Assembly (NCBI RefSeq): GCF_963924675.1
Contig: NC_089224.1
Location: forward strand, 65,271,464-65,335,463
Direction of reading: 5' to 3'
Origin: Phocoena phocoena
Lineage: Eukaryota; Chordata; Mammalia; Artiodactyla; Phocoenidae
DNA: 64,000 bases
Part shown: positions 1-12,604 of the stretch, one piece after another
Numbering within the stretch: the stretch's first letter is position 1
Layout: each line of letters starts with the position of its first letter
The notes under the pieces: generated by a model
The model's database searches: none
What the model was told of the DNA's origin: nothing
The model's input: only the letters and a program-made list of their open reading frames with translations
Program-made: the position numbers and the translations under genes

Positions 1-2406
1 AAATAAAACAAATATTAGATTGAAAAATACTTGCAAAATGGATTTACTCCTAGGGAGGTGAACTCTGGATCACAAAAGGAAAAGAAAAAGAGAAGGATTA
101 CTTTTTGCTGTATTTTATACTACATGTGGTGCTATTAAAAAATTAAATTTAAAAAAAAAATTAAATTTAAAAAGAAAAAGCACTTCTAGAGTATTCTTGG
201 TTATACCCTTAATCTTAGGATGGAAATAATTAAAAATCATAAGGAAAACCTTAGACAAAAAGAGGTAAACTTAGATTTGAATCTCATCAAATAAATTATA
301 TGTTTACAAAATAACCCAGAAGACAGTAGAGATTTTTCTAATTGTATCAAATGTGAACCGTACATAATTTCCGACCACTTTGTTTCTTGCTTTGCTGTTT
401 AAGTAGATAAAGCATTCATCTCTCTCATAAGGCTTAACCAGGCTGAACTGTTCTCTACACACGGGATTAGCGAGTGGCATCTTAGCCGTTAAAAGGCAAA
501 AGCCAATTAAAACCCATCACTGCATCCTTGCTCTTGATCCAGAAAATAACCTGAGCAATGTTCATTACCACACAGTGCCTCTCCAAACAGCATCCCTTGA
601 AACCTGATGGTTTACTTAACCCAAGAAATCTGTGAAGGTTTACAATATAAAGTCATCAGTTCAATGGAAAAAGGCCACATTCACCCTGCTCTTTAAAATC
701 AATCAAAACAGACTCTGTTTCCCACATTGTATAACCCATCTTGGGTTTTTGAAAAGCAAGAGGACCTTTTACCTGTGTCCAGAACTTAAAGAGAAAATAT
801 AGCAAGCCAAGGTGAAGTGGCTTTCATCTCTGAATGTCCACGTTCTCAAATATCACCAAATGGAAGACCTATGGGAGATCCCTTCTTCTCATTCCTCTTA
901 CTACTAGTCTGGATTCTTACAATTTTGCATTATATGTTATATAAATGAACCTGATTTCATAAGACCCACACAATTCTTTTGACGATTTTTTTTAATATTG
1001 AAAACCTCAGAATTTCTATTTCATGTATCTTCAGTTAACAGGTAAACATGTACACAAGTAGAATTATGTGTAGTCCCCAGACTAGGGGAGGGCAATAGTC
1101 CTCAGTAGTCGCCTGTCCAGCTGGGAAGCTCAGACAAGAAGCCCAGAGGGTGACTTAGATGGAGCGTTTTCAACGGGGTGAGCTCAGAGCTCAGCCCGAA
1201 GGGGTGGCAGCCCTGGTGATGGGGAGTGAGCGAGGAGGCCAGTCTTCTGCACTCGGGCTCTCAGCCCCAGTGCCCGCTGCCAGGTTTGTCCCACGTGGCC
1301 GACAGCCAGCCCCCTAGCCCACCTCTTCTAATATCAATGTCACACTCTTCCACCATTGCTTGTAGATATTTTGTTCCTGCAAAACCATCACGTGCAAATT
1401 TCCACAGGTTAAAAAAATAACTAATTTTTATTTCAGTGGGGGAAAGATTGTACATTCCTTCAATCCTTCCTTCCTTCAATCCTACAAGCCCAGGAGGTTG
1501 GGCTTTCACCAGCCCCCCATGCTCCTTTGAGAACCATGGATGTAATTGAACCTTTCATGCCAAAAAGAAAAAGAAAAAAAACAATAGAAATCATCACTGC
1601 TAATGAGGCACAAAGTTATCTTCTATAAACTAGCAAAGCATCAGTACTGTTGAGAGAAGAATTTAAACAGTGAGAGCTAACTGTTCAGAGTCAGAGATGA
1701 CTGGTGGGCCTCTAAATTCCCAGCAGTCCACCCTCACAAAGCATGGAGCCCACAGATCACCTCTCAGAAGTGTGAAGTGTCTCACGTGCTGAAGTAGACA
1801 GAGAAAAGGCACTGTCAGTAACGCCAAATCCTTGAAACTCAAGTGAGCGTCTCTTTAGGTATAACCCTATTTCCTTCAAATGCCCTACATTTGTTTTCTT
1901 GCCCCCAAGTTTTCCCACCTCAGCCGCCACTTTGGAGAAGTCCTTTGGTTTTTTTCTGAAGATCACATGCTCATCATTCTTCTTTATTTTTCCAGTAAAG
2001 GGTTACCTTCCAGTTCAACCTTTACCTTGGAAGAGGGGACCATCTACTTGGCTTCTGAGACAAATGCTCTGGAAATGCAGGATGATAGTGCCTCCGTGCT
2101 TGACGTCTATTTAGTAAGTAATTTCTGGTTTCTTCCCCTTCCCCTCCTGGTTTACAAATGGGCCTGGGCCATGGCTCACACAAGAACAAGTTCTGTAAGA
2201 TCAGACATGCTTGGGTTTTAAAAGAAATAATAGCACCCTGTCACTTCTACAAATGGTGTGTCTTTTCACAAGCCATGTCGTCCCACAGTTCCTGCAGAAC
2301 AGCACACAGAAGAGTATCTAGCATAAAATCCTAAACCACTGTATGTGATGAGAACAAATCCCCTACTGTTGAAGCCAAGTGGGGCGCCTCAGTGTCACTG
2401 CCCACA
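1..2406. other. Unassigned non-coding DNA
   Basis: I see no convincing exon, RNA gene or recognisable transposon here. An A/T-rich simple stretch lies at about 135-180 and a small TTCC-rich patch at about 1460-1485. The open frames are short, overlap on both strands and lack splice or coding context. Confidence 0.5.
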
Positions 2407-2422
2407 GAGTTATGTCTTCTTT

Positions 2423-2707
2423 TATTTATTTATTTATTTATTTTGGGCTGTGTTGGGTCTTCATTTTTGTGTGAGGGCTTTCTCTAGTTGTGGCAAGTGG
2501 GGGCCACTCTTCATCGCAGTGCACGGGCCTCTCACTATCGTGGCCTCTCTTGTTGCGGAGCACAGGCTCTAGACGCGCAGGCTCAGTAGTTGTGGCTCAC
2601 GGGCTTAGTTGCTCCGTGGCATGTGGGATCCTCCCAGACCAGGGCTCGAACCTGTGTCCCCTGCATTAGCAGGCAGACTCTCAACCACTGCGCCACCAGG
2701 GAAGCCC
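2423..2707 (-). mobile_element. CHR-type SINE, long form, antisense
   Basis: The reverse complement starts with the tRNA-derived head (gggcttccctggtggcgc, then a B-box-like GGTTCGAGCCC) and ends in a TTTA-rich tail (TAAA on the SINE strand). It is flanked by a perfect 16-bp TSD, GAGTTATGTCTTCTTT, at 2407-2422 and 2708-2723, so both boundaries are firm. The body carries the 'ccacaactactgagcc' segment of the longer CHR form. Confidence 0.93.
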
Positions 2708-2723
2708 GAGTTATGTCTTCTTT

Positions 2724-4020
2724 GACTCAACTGTATCCACTTGTGTGTGAATCGTCTTCGCCTTGGGCTTACTCCCTTGATAAATTGGTAGTCTAAGAGG
2801 CACAGAACCAGGTTATGAGGAGAAGTTGAATTCAGTGCCAAACGATCTTGACTCACTCCCTCCCTCAGTTGTCACCAGCTGTGTGATCTGGGCAGAAACT
2901 TCTCGTTACCGAATTAAGTCATATGGACTGTGCCCAGGCCCTAGCTTGGCTAAGGCCCTCTGCCTCAGCTGGGAAACGTTCTTTTTCCATTCGGGTTCGT
3001 GTAGCCAAATAATGAAGCTGAGATCAATGCGGCACAAGCTTGATTCAATGGCCAAAAAATGGAGAAGCGAGAACTTAGTTCACAGCTCAACTTCTCACCC
3101 ACGTGGTGAAAAGGATTGTATTTTAAAGAGTGAAGACAAAGGGAGGAGGAGTGAGGCTAATGATGGAGAGGCATGTGCATTAGTCCACCTGGGAAGGGGC
3201 AGGGCTTTTGGAGGGAGTGGGGTGCCACTCTCTTTTTATCCTTTTTTGGTCCTTAATCTCCGGTCGTGGCCACCAGTAGGTGTATCATTTAATTCGCTAA
3301 TGTAGTAAAATCAGTGTATAGTGAGACTCAGGGTCTGTCGGAGGTCAGATTTGTCGCCATCTTGGTCCCTGCTGGTTCCATCTGATGTTTTTGTCTGTCT
3401 CTCCCTGTAACTTCCTTTCTTATCTCCAGACCCTGTGACTTAAAGATTTATGTTAACTCCTGCTAAAGGTGGGGGGTTGGCGGGTTTTGAGCAAGGACCT
3501 GGCGCAGCTCTGGCAACACTCCACGTGTCCTTATCGGCCAAAGGAGGGAACTAACACCTGCCCTCCCTACCTCACGAGGCTGCTTGGAGGATTGTGAGTG
3601 ATCACGTATGGGAACACCCTTTAGTGCGCCTCAAGCTGTCTGTGGAGGCTTAACGGAATTGTTAGCTGAGTCCCAGAAAGTTACCCCGATGGTCTGGACT
3701 GCAAAAGAGGAGACTGAGCATTTTCCTTACAAAGTACATCTTGCACTCGTTCTGCATGCCCCTTCCACCCGCACAAAGTCTCGTGAGACGGGCAAGTGCT
3801 GATTCCGAGTTTGCTACTTTCGAAAGCCTTGCCGAGCCTGAGCAAACACTCTCCATCACTCTCCATGTGCAGGCTCGACCTTGGGCATCACACCACTCGG
3901 TGTGTGTCTACAGCAGCACATCTCCACGCCCCCATCCTCTGCTTCCCCGTATCCCCTAGGCTTGCACTGTATCTCCTCATGTGTACTCTGCAGGACATCA
4001 GCCCCAAATTGCTACTCCTC
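2724..4020. other. Unassigned DNA with weak MIR traces
   Basis: No supportable gene. Two short MIR-like phrases are visible: 'agctgtgtgatctgggca' near 2878-2895 and 'cctacctcacgaggctgc' near 3566-3585. Both read in + orientation and are too degraded for firm limits. Confidence 0.35.
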
Positions 4021-4024
4021 AGCC

Positions 4025-4345
4025 CAAAGCCTTGCAGCGTCTTCCCACCTCTCCCAGCGCACCATCCAAAGTCCTTAAGGCCCTATGCCTGTCTGGTCTC
4101 CCCCGCCTCTCTAACCTCCTGCCTTACTCTGTGCTTGCAAACGCTGTTCCGGTCACACGGGCCTCCTGGGCATTCCTCCCACAGACCAAGCACATTTCTG
4201 CCTCAGGACCTTACCGTTTCCATCTGAACACTTTTTCTCAGCTGTCCCATGCTTGCTTCCTCCCTCCCTTCGGGTCTCAGCCCAAACATCTCTTTCTCAG
4301 ATGAGCTTTCCTTGACCCCCCCCTGTATAAAACAGCAACCTCCTC
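4025..4345 (+). mobile_element. LINE-2 (L2) 3' fragment
   Basis: Consensus-like L2 phrases appear in order: 'ccttaaggccctatgcctgtctgg', 'cctcaggacctta', 'ggtctcagcccaaacatctctttctcagatgagctttccttgac'. This order is characteristic of the L2 3' region. The copy is old and heavily diverged. The open frames across it are not genes. Confidence 0.7.
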
Positions 4346-4474
4346 CCCACCAACCATTGTGAGAGGATTTTTTTGTTTTTACACCGTAAATATCCCAGTT
4401 GTGGTACACGGTCTTTTTGCACTGAACAATACTCCTCCCCACACTGCCTTCACTTTTTTAAAAAAGTAGGTTAT

Positions 4475-4682
4475 GGGCTTCCCTGGTGGCACAGTGGTTG
4501 AGAGTCCGCCTGCCGATGCAGGGGAAACGGGTTTGTGCCCCGGTCCGGGAAGATCCCACATGCCGCGGAGCGGCTGGGCCCGTGAGCCATGGCCAATGAG
4601 CCTGTGCGTCCGGAGCCTGTGCTCCGCAATGGGAGAGGCCACAGTGGTGAGAGGCGCGCATACCGCAAAAAAAAAAAAAAAA
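4475..4682 (+). mobile_element. CHR SINE, short cetacean-type form
   Basis: Head, A-box (TGGCACAGTGG) and B-box region are intact, followed by the GC-rich body 'gagcggctgggcccgtgagccatggcc' and an A-tail. The 14-bp TSD AAAAAGTAGGTTAT is exact at 4461-4474 and 4683-4696. The translated frames of this element recur across the window and are not protein genes. Confidence 0.95.
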
Positions 4683-4696
4683 AAAAAGTAGGTTAT

Positions 4697-5484
4697 ACTG
4701 CAAAATCCTTGCAGAAGAGTTGGCTCCCCTCCACGACCAAGAAGATAGGGAATTAACTAGGAAAAAATATACGGTATTTTTAAAATTTTCATCTGGAAGT
4801 AGAAATCAGGAAAGCTGAAAGACCAGGTGAAATCTCATCTTCCTGAGCTGAGGGTTCATGCACTTGCGCGCATCTTTACAAAAAACCAGATTTGCACCAG
4901 CCGGGGGCCTGTGATACTCCTGAGTGGAATGTAAAATCACAAGGTAGTTAAATGGCGTTGCTGGCGCCAGTTCCTTATCTGTTATCCCTTATTCCTTTGG
5001 TAGAAAAGTTATCTTATTCATTGTTTTGATTGTTCCTCCTTGGTACTGTCAGTTTTATTTCTAAGAATGTTGGTTTTATTAGTGTCTAACTTTATTGGGT
5101 TTTTTAAATGTCTTTATTTGAAATTGAAAAGCAAAGCACTTCAGAAAAGGATAATGCTTCCTAAGAAGCCATAGGGAAAAGCCACAGCATTTAATTGTTG
5201 CTTGTATTGAGAGCATTTGAGGACCAATTAGAAATATCATGGGCCTTTAGAACTGAAAGAGATAGCGGTGGTGGTTAGCTGGCTTGTGTGGTCAGCTGAC
5301 CAGTCTTCCTAGCACAGTGTTCGTTGTGATTCAGAAGCATCGGAGGACAGGAAAGGAGAGGGAAGTCGGGCTGTAGGAGGGTAACAAGGCAGTAGAAACT
5401 TTTCTCACCAAGCTTGGAGAAAAACTGATCTAGTTTCATCTTATTTTATAGCTAAAAACAATAAGCTGTGAAACATTTGGGGCA
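4697..5484. other. Unassigned non-coding DNA
   Basis: No gene or repeat that I can name. The composition is ordinary AT-rich mammalian intergenic DNA. Confidence 0.4.
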
Positions 5485-6234
5485 TTTTCTTTATTTTACT
5501 GGCGTATAGTTGATTTACAATATTGTGTTAATTTCTACTGTACAGCACAGTGATTCGGTTATACATATATACATTCTTTTTTATATTCTTTACCATTATG
5601 GTTTATCATAGGATATTGAATATAGCTCTCTGTGCTATACAGTAGGACCTTGTTGGTTATACATTCTCTATATAATAGTTTGCATCTGCTAATCCCAAAC
5701 TCCCAACCCATGCCTACCCCACCCCCCTTCCCCCTTGGCAACCACAAGTCTGTTTTCTATGTCTGAGTCTGTTTCTGTTTGGTAGACTTTGTGCTTTTGT
5801 TTTTTTATTGAAATATAGTTGACTTACAATATATTATTTTAGCTTCAGGTAATTTGGTACTTTTATAGATTATACTCCATATATATTGATAGTTATAAAT
5901 ATTGGCTGTATTCTCTGTGTTGTGCATTACATACATCCTTGTATGTAACTTGTTTATTTTATACTTAGTGTGTAACTCTAAATTCCCTTCACCTATCTTG
6001 CCCTTCTCGCCACCCCTTCCCCTCTGGAACCAACAATTTGTTCTCTGTATTTATGAGTCTGTTTTTGTTTTGTTTTATTCATTCCTTTATTTTTTTAGAT
6101 TCCACATAGAAGTGAAAACATATAGTATTTGTCTTTCTCTGATTTATGTCACTATGCATAATACCCTCCAGGTCAGTCCATGTTGTTGAAAATTACAAAA
6201 TTCTCATTCTTTTTTATGGCTGAGTAATAATCCA

Positions 6235-6279
<45 letters not shown>

Positions 6280-6860
6280 ACATCTTCTTTATCCATTCAT
6301 CTATTGATGGGCATTTAGGTTGCTTCCATAACTTGGCTATTGAAAATGATGCTGTAGTGAACATAGGGGTGTGTATATCTTTTTGAATTAGTGTTTTCAT
6401 TTTTTTCTGGATATATACCTAGGAGTGGAATTGCTGAATCATATGGTAATTCTATTTTTGAGGAATCTTCATACTGTTTTCCATAGTGGCTGTACCAATT
6501 TACATTTCCACCAACAGTGCAAGAGGAGGGTTCCCTTTTCTCTACATCCTCGTAACACTCATTATTTGTTGTCTTTTTGATAATAGCCATTCTGACAGGT
6601 GTGAGGTGATATCTCACTGTGGTTTTGATTTGCATTTTAGTGATGTTGAGCATCTTTTCATGTGCCTGTTGGCCATCTGTATGTCTTCTTTGGAAAAATG
6701 TTTGTTCAGGTCCTCTGCCTGTTTTTTAATCAGGTTGTTTATATATATAAAACATTGAGTTATATGAGTTCTTTATACATTTTGGATATTGACCCATTAT
6801 CAGACATATCATTTGCAAATATCTTCTCCCATTCAGTAGGTTGCCTTTTTGTAGCATAGG
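5485..6860 (-). mobile_element. LINE-1 3' half, antisense, 5'-truncated
   Basis: Reading the minus strand gives the C-terminal end of ORF2 ([18 protein letters not shown], then YYSAI) followed by a cetartiodactyl L1 3' UTR. On the plus strand the 3' UTR reads 'ggcgtatagttgatttacaatattgtgttaatttc' and 'gcatctgctaatcccaaactcccaac'. The reading frame is interrupted, so the copy is dead. The expanded GT repeat at 6237-6274 lies inside the former coding region. Confidence 0.88.
6237..6274. repeat. (GT)19 microsatellite
   Basis: Thirty-eight uninterrupted bases of alternating GT lie inside the antisense L1. The expansion is at the ATATAT-rich codons just before the YYSAI end of ORF2, and it translates as a His-Thr run on the minus strand. 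A pure repeat of this length is likely to vary between individuals. Confidence 0.97.
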
Positions 6861-6884
6861 ATTTTGAACAATAATTAGAATGGC

Positions 6885-7080
6885 CAGTATGAGTGCTTAC
6901 CATATGCAGGCGCTATCCCAGTGCTCTTCTTACGCTAGCTCTTTCATGAAGGTGTGTGTTATATTTGTCTCCATTCATGCAGATAAGGAACCTGAGGCTT
7001 AACTGATCAGCTCTCAGAGCTAGTAAATGGCAGAGCCAAAATTCAAATCCAGCTCCTACCTACGCCCCCTATCACTGTAG
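6885..7080 (-). mobile_element. MIR SINE, antisense
   Basis: Contains the diagnostic core 'gataaggaacctgaggctta' and 'agctagtaaatggcagagccaaaattcaaatcca', the reverse complement of the MIR core and tRNA-like head. It is diverged, as expected of an ancient mammalian SINE. Confidence 0.75.
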
Positions 7081-7192
7081 TGTTAACCATGAAGCACCGT
7101 ATCACTGTCGTTGTTACTGATTGATTGACGTGTCCATCTCATTGGAATCAGGCTCCTCATGAAGGTGAGAGATGGAGCCAAAAAGGAAGTGA

Positions 7193-7401
7193 GGGCTTCC
7201 CTGGTGGCGCAGTCGTTGAGAGTCCACCTGCCGATGAAGGGGACGTGGGTTCGTGCCCCGGTCCGGGAAGATCCCACGTGCCACGGAGCGGCTGGGCCTG
7301 TGAGCCATGGCCACTGAGCCTGCACGTCCGGAGCCTGTGCTCTGCAACGGGAGAGGCCACAACAGTGAGAAGCCCACGTACTGCAAAAAAAAGAAAGGGA
7401 G
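7193..7401 (+). mobile_element. CHR SINE, short form
   Basis: Complete from 'gggcttccctggtggcgc' to the A-tail after 'gtactgc'. A probable imperfect TSD pairs aaaaaggaagtga (ending 7192) with aaaaagaaaggga (7388-7400), with two mismatches. Confidence 0.9.
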
Positions 7402-7439
7402 AGTAGTTTTTATAAAATTCCACTCTCATCTTGGTTTCC

Positions 7440-7920
7440 TTTCTATTTTTTCAAGTTTTAGTGCCACAGTTCTTAAACTTTTTAATCTCTAAATCCCTTT
7501 ACATTCTAAAAATTGAGGATCCCAAATAGCTTTTGTGTGTGTGGGTTATGTCTATCAATATTTTATATTTTTAAAATGCGAAAATTTAAAAATACTCATT
7601 TAAAATAGTAACTATTAAAATGTTAAATAAATTTTTATGAAAATAACTTTTCCAGGACAAAGATAAGCTTAGTGAGAAGAGTGGCATTATTTTTCTTTTT
7701 TGCAGTCCCTCTTGTCTGAAGAAGCTGGATTCTCATATCAGCTTCTACCTACATTGGTCTGGCATGATCTGGCACACGACTGTATTCAACTGGGCACCCA
7801 TGAGAGGGAATGAGAATGAAAGGGTAAATCACATCTTAGTATTAATAGGAAAATAGTTTGACCTCATGGACCCCCCGAAATGGTCCCCCACACCATTGCT
7901 CTAGTACTTTAACTTAGTCC
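7440..7920 (+). repeat. Ancient interspersed repeat, family not assigned
   Basis: Phrases such as 'ttcttaaactttttaatctctaaatccctttac', 'attgaggatcccaaatagcttttgtgtg' and 'agtgagaagagtggcatt' resemble a common old mammalian interspersed repeat. I recognise the pattern but cannot name the family with confidence. Confidence 0.4.
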
Positions 7921-7989
7921 TTTCAACTCTTGCAGAATCAAATAAGACAAGAATTAATTAGAAATAGGCACCAGGATACTATGCTTATC

Positions 7990-8105
7990 TCTGCCTCTCA
8001 TTAATCACTGACCTTGAATTAATCAACCTTTTTAGTCCTCAGTTTTCTCATCTATGAAATGGATCATTAAGTCACCTCTTAAGACCCCTTCTAGGTCTGA
8101 CTGGC
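7990..8105 (+). mobile_element. MIR-family SINE fragment
   Basis: Contains 'agtcctcagttttctcatctatgaaatgga' followed by 'accccttctaggtctga', the MIR core and a MIR-type 3' segment. It is a partial and diverged copy. Confidence 0.65.
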
Positions 8106-11055
8106 CATGACTTATTCTAAATTACAAGGAGTTGTAGAAATAAGGTTTTTCCCAGAAGAGCTGTTTCTTCAAATTTCACTGTTTCATCACATATTCTACC
8201 ATCATCCGTCACAGTATTTGATTTTTGTGGCAATGCATCTAGAAAGTTCTGCACCATTAACTTGTAATTCCAGGGTGTGTTTTCATGCTGGAGATTTTTA
8301 TTTAGCATGCTCTTCCAATCTTAAAGGATACAGCTCATTGCCTTCCCTTCAATATTTTCATTTGCCTCCACACTGTGAAAGAGTGGATGGCAAAGAAAAG
8401 CATCAGAAGGGAAAACCAATCTTGCCTACACCTTTGTCTCTCCTTCCTCTTGACCTGATTAGAATCCTCTTAATCGTAGCCATCCTTACTGCAAGGGCAG
8501 TTGAAGGCTTCTGTGGTGACATTATATTGGGTGTTATAACCAAACATAGATTTCTCTTGTAATGTTTCTTCTCCTTTAAGAATTGGTAGTTGTAACTAAT
8601 CCCCTAGTGCTACTGTTTGCATACGAATGGACGATACTGTTTATATCACTGTAAAATATGATTTAAACTCAAGTGATTTATGCACACCAGATAACATATG
8701 ATATTTCCTTATTAAAGATCCACCCACATTATGTGCATGTAAATTAGGCCAGCTATCCTGCTTTTTCTGATAATGTGACATGAAGTTAAAAGGATAGCTT
8801 ACCTTAAAAGGCTGCTAATTGTTCCAGCACCCTTATTGAAGCATTTGGTTCAGGTTCCATGTTCCTAGTTATTGCTTGGAAAAGGCCATTCACCTTCACG
8901 CTGTAGTTCCAGGCTATCTGATTCATTTTCAAATACTCAGATCATCGTGTTTTTGAAGATGATTTTGTCCAATGACCAAAGCGGTGTTTCCATTGAGTTT
9001 TGAGTTGACGACACAGATTAGGGTATTTAAAAGAATACAACAGAGATAAGCAGGCTCTTGCTTTTAAATGGGCAGTCGTGCCATCTTCATAATAGGGCTA
9101 GATTCCACTTTTTGAATAGTCTGATATTCTAAGGCACTGATCACGACAGCTTATTATTTCAGTTCCTCAGGCGACTCCTTTACCTGCTGTAGAATGCAAT
9201 TTGGTGTTAACGGAAAGAGGAACAAGCAACAAAGGCAGGGCAGCTGAACAATGTCATGGGTGAGCGTGTCCTTTTTTTATGACTAGCTGAGAATGAATGG
9301 GTAAGTGGGAGATAATGGAGTTGCTTTTTTAAATAACATAGAAGTTTGAAAGAGGGCTGCCACAAAACGACAATTTTCTCACTTGTGTTATTTAGGTCTT
9401 GAGGTTATGCCCTTTTCTTTTTACACTTTTCCATATTAACAGCCTCTCAATAATATGTCCTTTCATCCCATACGTGTTTCTTGCAAGGTGGCTGAAGTAC
9501 AGAAATAGCTGTGGGCAAAGAAACAGTTAAGCCATTTTTTTAGCCGTGCCGGTATTGGAGATCAGTGTGCTCTGATGTGCAGTTGTTGGACAGCTTCGTT
9601 ATTTAATGTGTCTTTACGGTGCTTAATAATACTCTTGCATCGTGGGATGAAGGGTGGCAGAGAAGTGAAAATGATTGTGAATTAACAGCTTACCAGACTA
9701 TTATGTATGAAAAAAAGCCCGAAAAAGAGAAGAAAAACACTTTAAATTAGGTGGTCACGGGGTTCCTAGGAAATTCAGTGGAACTTTTTGGCAAGAGAAA
9801 CTGCCTTTCTGGACTTGACTCTGCTGGCGTTGACATTAATGACTTGTATGTGAAGAATCGGGTCTCTTGAATCCCTCCTTGCATGAGCCAGCATTGGCTG
9901 CTGCCAAAGATGTTTATTTGAAACAGTGGCAATTCTGTCGCTTCTCAGCAGAGAGCTACAGTCCCCACCAAACAAAGATGCTGCTCGAGGTTTTGGCAGA
10001 TTTTAGTGAGACCAAAACAGGAAGAGGAGAAAGAAGCAAAGGCTGCCTTGGGCTTGTAAGGCATTTCACCAGAATGCCATTTTCTTTCACCATATGACCA
10101 CATCGTTGAGAAATGAAGAGATTTCAGAAAGAACAAAATAGGGCCCTTTTTTTATCTCTAGGAAGGCTCGACCCTCTTAAGTCACTGACCAAATAATATT
10201 TCTAAGACATGTGGGAAAGCTGAAAAAATGGATCCAACTGCCTGCACCCCGTGGCACCTAGAGGGATTCCTGTCCTGCAGCGAGAGCGACGCCAGCTTCA
10301 AATTAATGAGGCAACCCGCTGGGCCGGATTAGGAGGTCACTGTCGGATCTTTTCTTTTTTTTTTAACGAACAGTATTAAACTGCTGTTTAAGGATTAGCT
10401 TAGGGAACTGGAGTTATAAACGCATACTGGCTTTTCAGTTGTATTAGGCCCACAGTTAACAATTAAATGACAGCATACAGGGCTATGGTAGATTCTTTTC
10501 TGTTTTGTCCTAGCTTTACAGTGAATCCTGGCCTCACAGGCCAGGTGATTTCCACCTTTCTCAAGGCCAGTTCTGCTCTTGCGCTTGGCTGAGTCTATTC
10601 ATCCAGGCCCTCCTTGGGTGGCACCATTATTCTTCTTTCTTTACCTCCTAACACCAGCCTCTCTCTCCTTCCCCCACTCCCTCCACACTTTCCCTGCTGC
10701 TTTTGTTTCTGATTTTGATTTCCATCTTCTCCGTCGTCATAGGAAGCCAGTGTTTGCTAGGCTCCTGAGCCTTCAGAAAACACAAAAACAATTCAAAAGG
10801 AACCAGATTAGGAACAAATGAGAACTTTAGGGAAAGCAAGTTTAAATCACACCTGTGGACCTTGTGAGCCGGGCTGTCCTCCTTCATGCCATTCGCCCTC
10901 CCGGGACCTGAGAAGGAATGGGAAAATTGGGTAGAAGGGAGGATGCATAAATACTGTCCACTTAGTAAAGAATAAGGCCTCCCCAAGTGTGATGGATGGT
11001 ATGAGGATGACTAGGGAGTGGAGATGAGGGCCTGGCTTCCCTTTGGTTTGTCTTT
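8106..11055. other. Repeat-poor, gene-free 2.95-kb stretch
   Basis: This is the longest stretch of the window in which I recognise no interspersed repeat. The longest frame (8107-8562, + strand, 151 residues) has no domain I recognise, no nearby Kozak or splice logic, and a composition typical of chance frames. AT-rich motifs such as 'ttcaaattaatgagg' (about 10297-10311) could be homeodomain-type sites, but nothing demonstrates function. Confidence 0.45.
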
Positions 11056-11059
11056 GCCT

Positions 11060-11485
11060 GTGCTCCTAGGGCTGCCGTGACAAAGTACCCCAGGCTGGGA
11101 GGCTTAAACAACAGAAATTTGTCTCCCAGTCTGGAGGCCAGAAATCTGAGGTCAAGGTGTTGGCGGGGTCCTGGTACCTGTGAAGGCTCTAGGAGAGGAT
11201 CCTTCCTTGCTTCTTCCAACCTCTGGTGGCCCACGTGGTCCTCAGCATTGATTGCCTTGCAACACTCTAATCCCTGCCCCAGTTCACACTGCCTCCCTGT
11301 GACTCTGTGCCTCTGTGTATCCTCTCTTCTTGTGAGAACACCAGTCACTGGATTTAGGGCCCACCGTAATCCAGGATGAACTCATCTTAACTAATTACAT
11401 CTGCAAAGACCATATTTCTGAATAAGATCACATTGCAAAGGTTCCAGGTGTACGTGAATTTTCAGGGGACGCTATTCAACTACAC
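11060..11485 (-). mobile_element. MLT1-type LTR (ERVL-MaLR), antisense
   Basis: On the plus strand it begins 'ctagggctgccgtgacaaagtacc' and runs through 'ggcttaaacaacagaaattt', 'ctaattacatctgcaaagacc' and 'gtgaattttcaggggacgctattcaac'. These are the reverse complement of the end and start of an MLT1-class LTR. It is a solo, non-coding LTR relic; no internal retroviral gene is present. Confidence 0.68.
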
Positions 11486-12604
11486 CGCCTTACCGAGGAC
11501 GTGTGACTTACCGAGGACATGTGAAAGGGCACACACGCTCTTTACCACGCTTGGCCCCGTTTTTTCATTCACTTCCGGTCTCCCTGGCTTAGTCACTGGG
11601 AGGTTGGGTAGATGTTTCCAAATTATTGTGGACGCCTTGCAAAAAGGTGTCAGGTAAACGAATGTATTAACTGATACAGTCACCTGTTGGGGACATATTG
11701 TGTATTAGAAATAAAATCCCTGAGGGTGGACCAGGGCAATGGCATTTTTAAAAGCTCCCCACACATACAGGGCTGAGACCCAGTCAGCTTGTTGACAGGG
11801 TCCTTCAGCTCTGAGCATCCTATAATTCTTCTGTGCTAGATGAAAGGGAAATCTGTATCACTTCCCTAAGGGCCCTCCTAAGATGGCTGGCCAGTTAGCT
11901 TTGCTTTACATCGGAGGAAAAATGAACTTGATTCTAAGGTGAACCTTAATCACGTTAAAGTTTATGAACTGGGCTTGGGACTGCGTTCCTGCAGCAGACC
12001 CTACTGCCACCTAGTGGTAGGAAGGCGCCTCTGACCAACCAGGATAAGGAGCTTTTGAGGTCCTTGAATTGAACGCTGCTATTAAGTGCGAGTGCGAGGC
12101 TCAGGGGGCTGTCTCCACTCCGTGTACTTTACGGTGGCCTCCCACTGCTGTGCACGCACGTCTGGCAGGGGCACATCCTTCAAACGGCAAGGGCAGCTCC
12201 CTCAACCTTGCAAGTTGAACTAGAGGCTGCAATTACAATCAGGCACAGAAATGAAGGTGCTAATCTTCCCTCGGATCCCATCGTGCCCTTCTCATCCATT
12301 AAGGCCAGTTCCACTTGAGCCTCTTTGAAAAGGCCCTATGGCAGTTTGGGGATTCAACCCAGAAAATGCTTCTTTCTGCTGCCTAGGCAGCAACTTTAAT
12401 GAAGTATCAAAAAATATGGAGTGAAAAAAACCTTTTCCTCACTTTCAATCTTTGACAGGTTGTCCCCTTACAGCCACTCCACCCCCCCAGGTAACTGTAG
12501 CTTTGGTGGTAGCCCCCAGTGGAGGATAGGATTAAGTACAAAAAAATTCAAATATGGATCCTTAATTTTTTAAAAAAACTTCCTAAATGCCAGTAATGGC
12601 TACT
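11486..12604. other. Unassigned non-coding DNA between two LTR relics
   Basis: No gene or nameable repeat is visible. The two flanking MLT1-type LTRs have the same orientation, but the sequence between them shows no gag- or pol-like frame, so I do not treat the trio as one provirus. Confidence 0.4.

Noticed and set aside
4475..4560. tRNA-like A- and B-box sequences in the SINEs considered as tRNA genes.
   Set aside because: They are the tRNA-derived heads of SINEs. They do not fold into a complete tRNA with an acceptor stem and anticodon arm that I can support.
8107..8562. 151-residue open frame in the repeat-free interval.
   Set aside because: No recognisable domain, no supporting start or splice context, and its composition fits a chance frame.
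9867..10097. 76-residue frame near 9.9 kb considered as an exon.
   Set aside because: Overlapping frames are open on both strands, there is no convincing acceptor with donor pair, and no recognisable protein.
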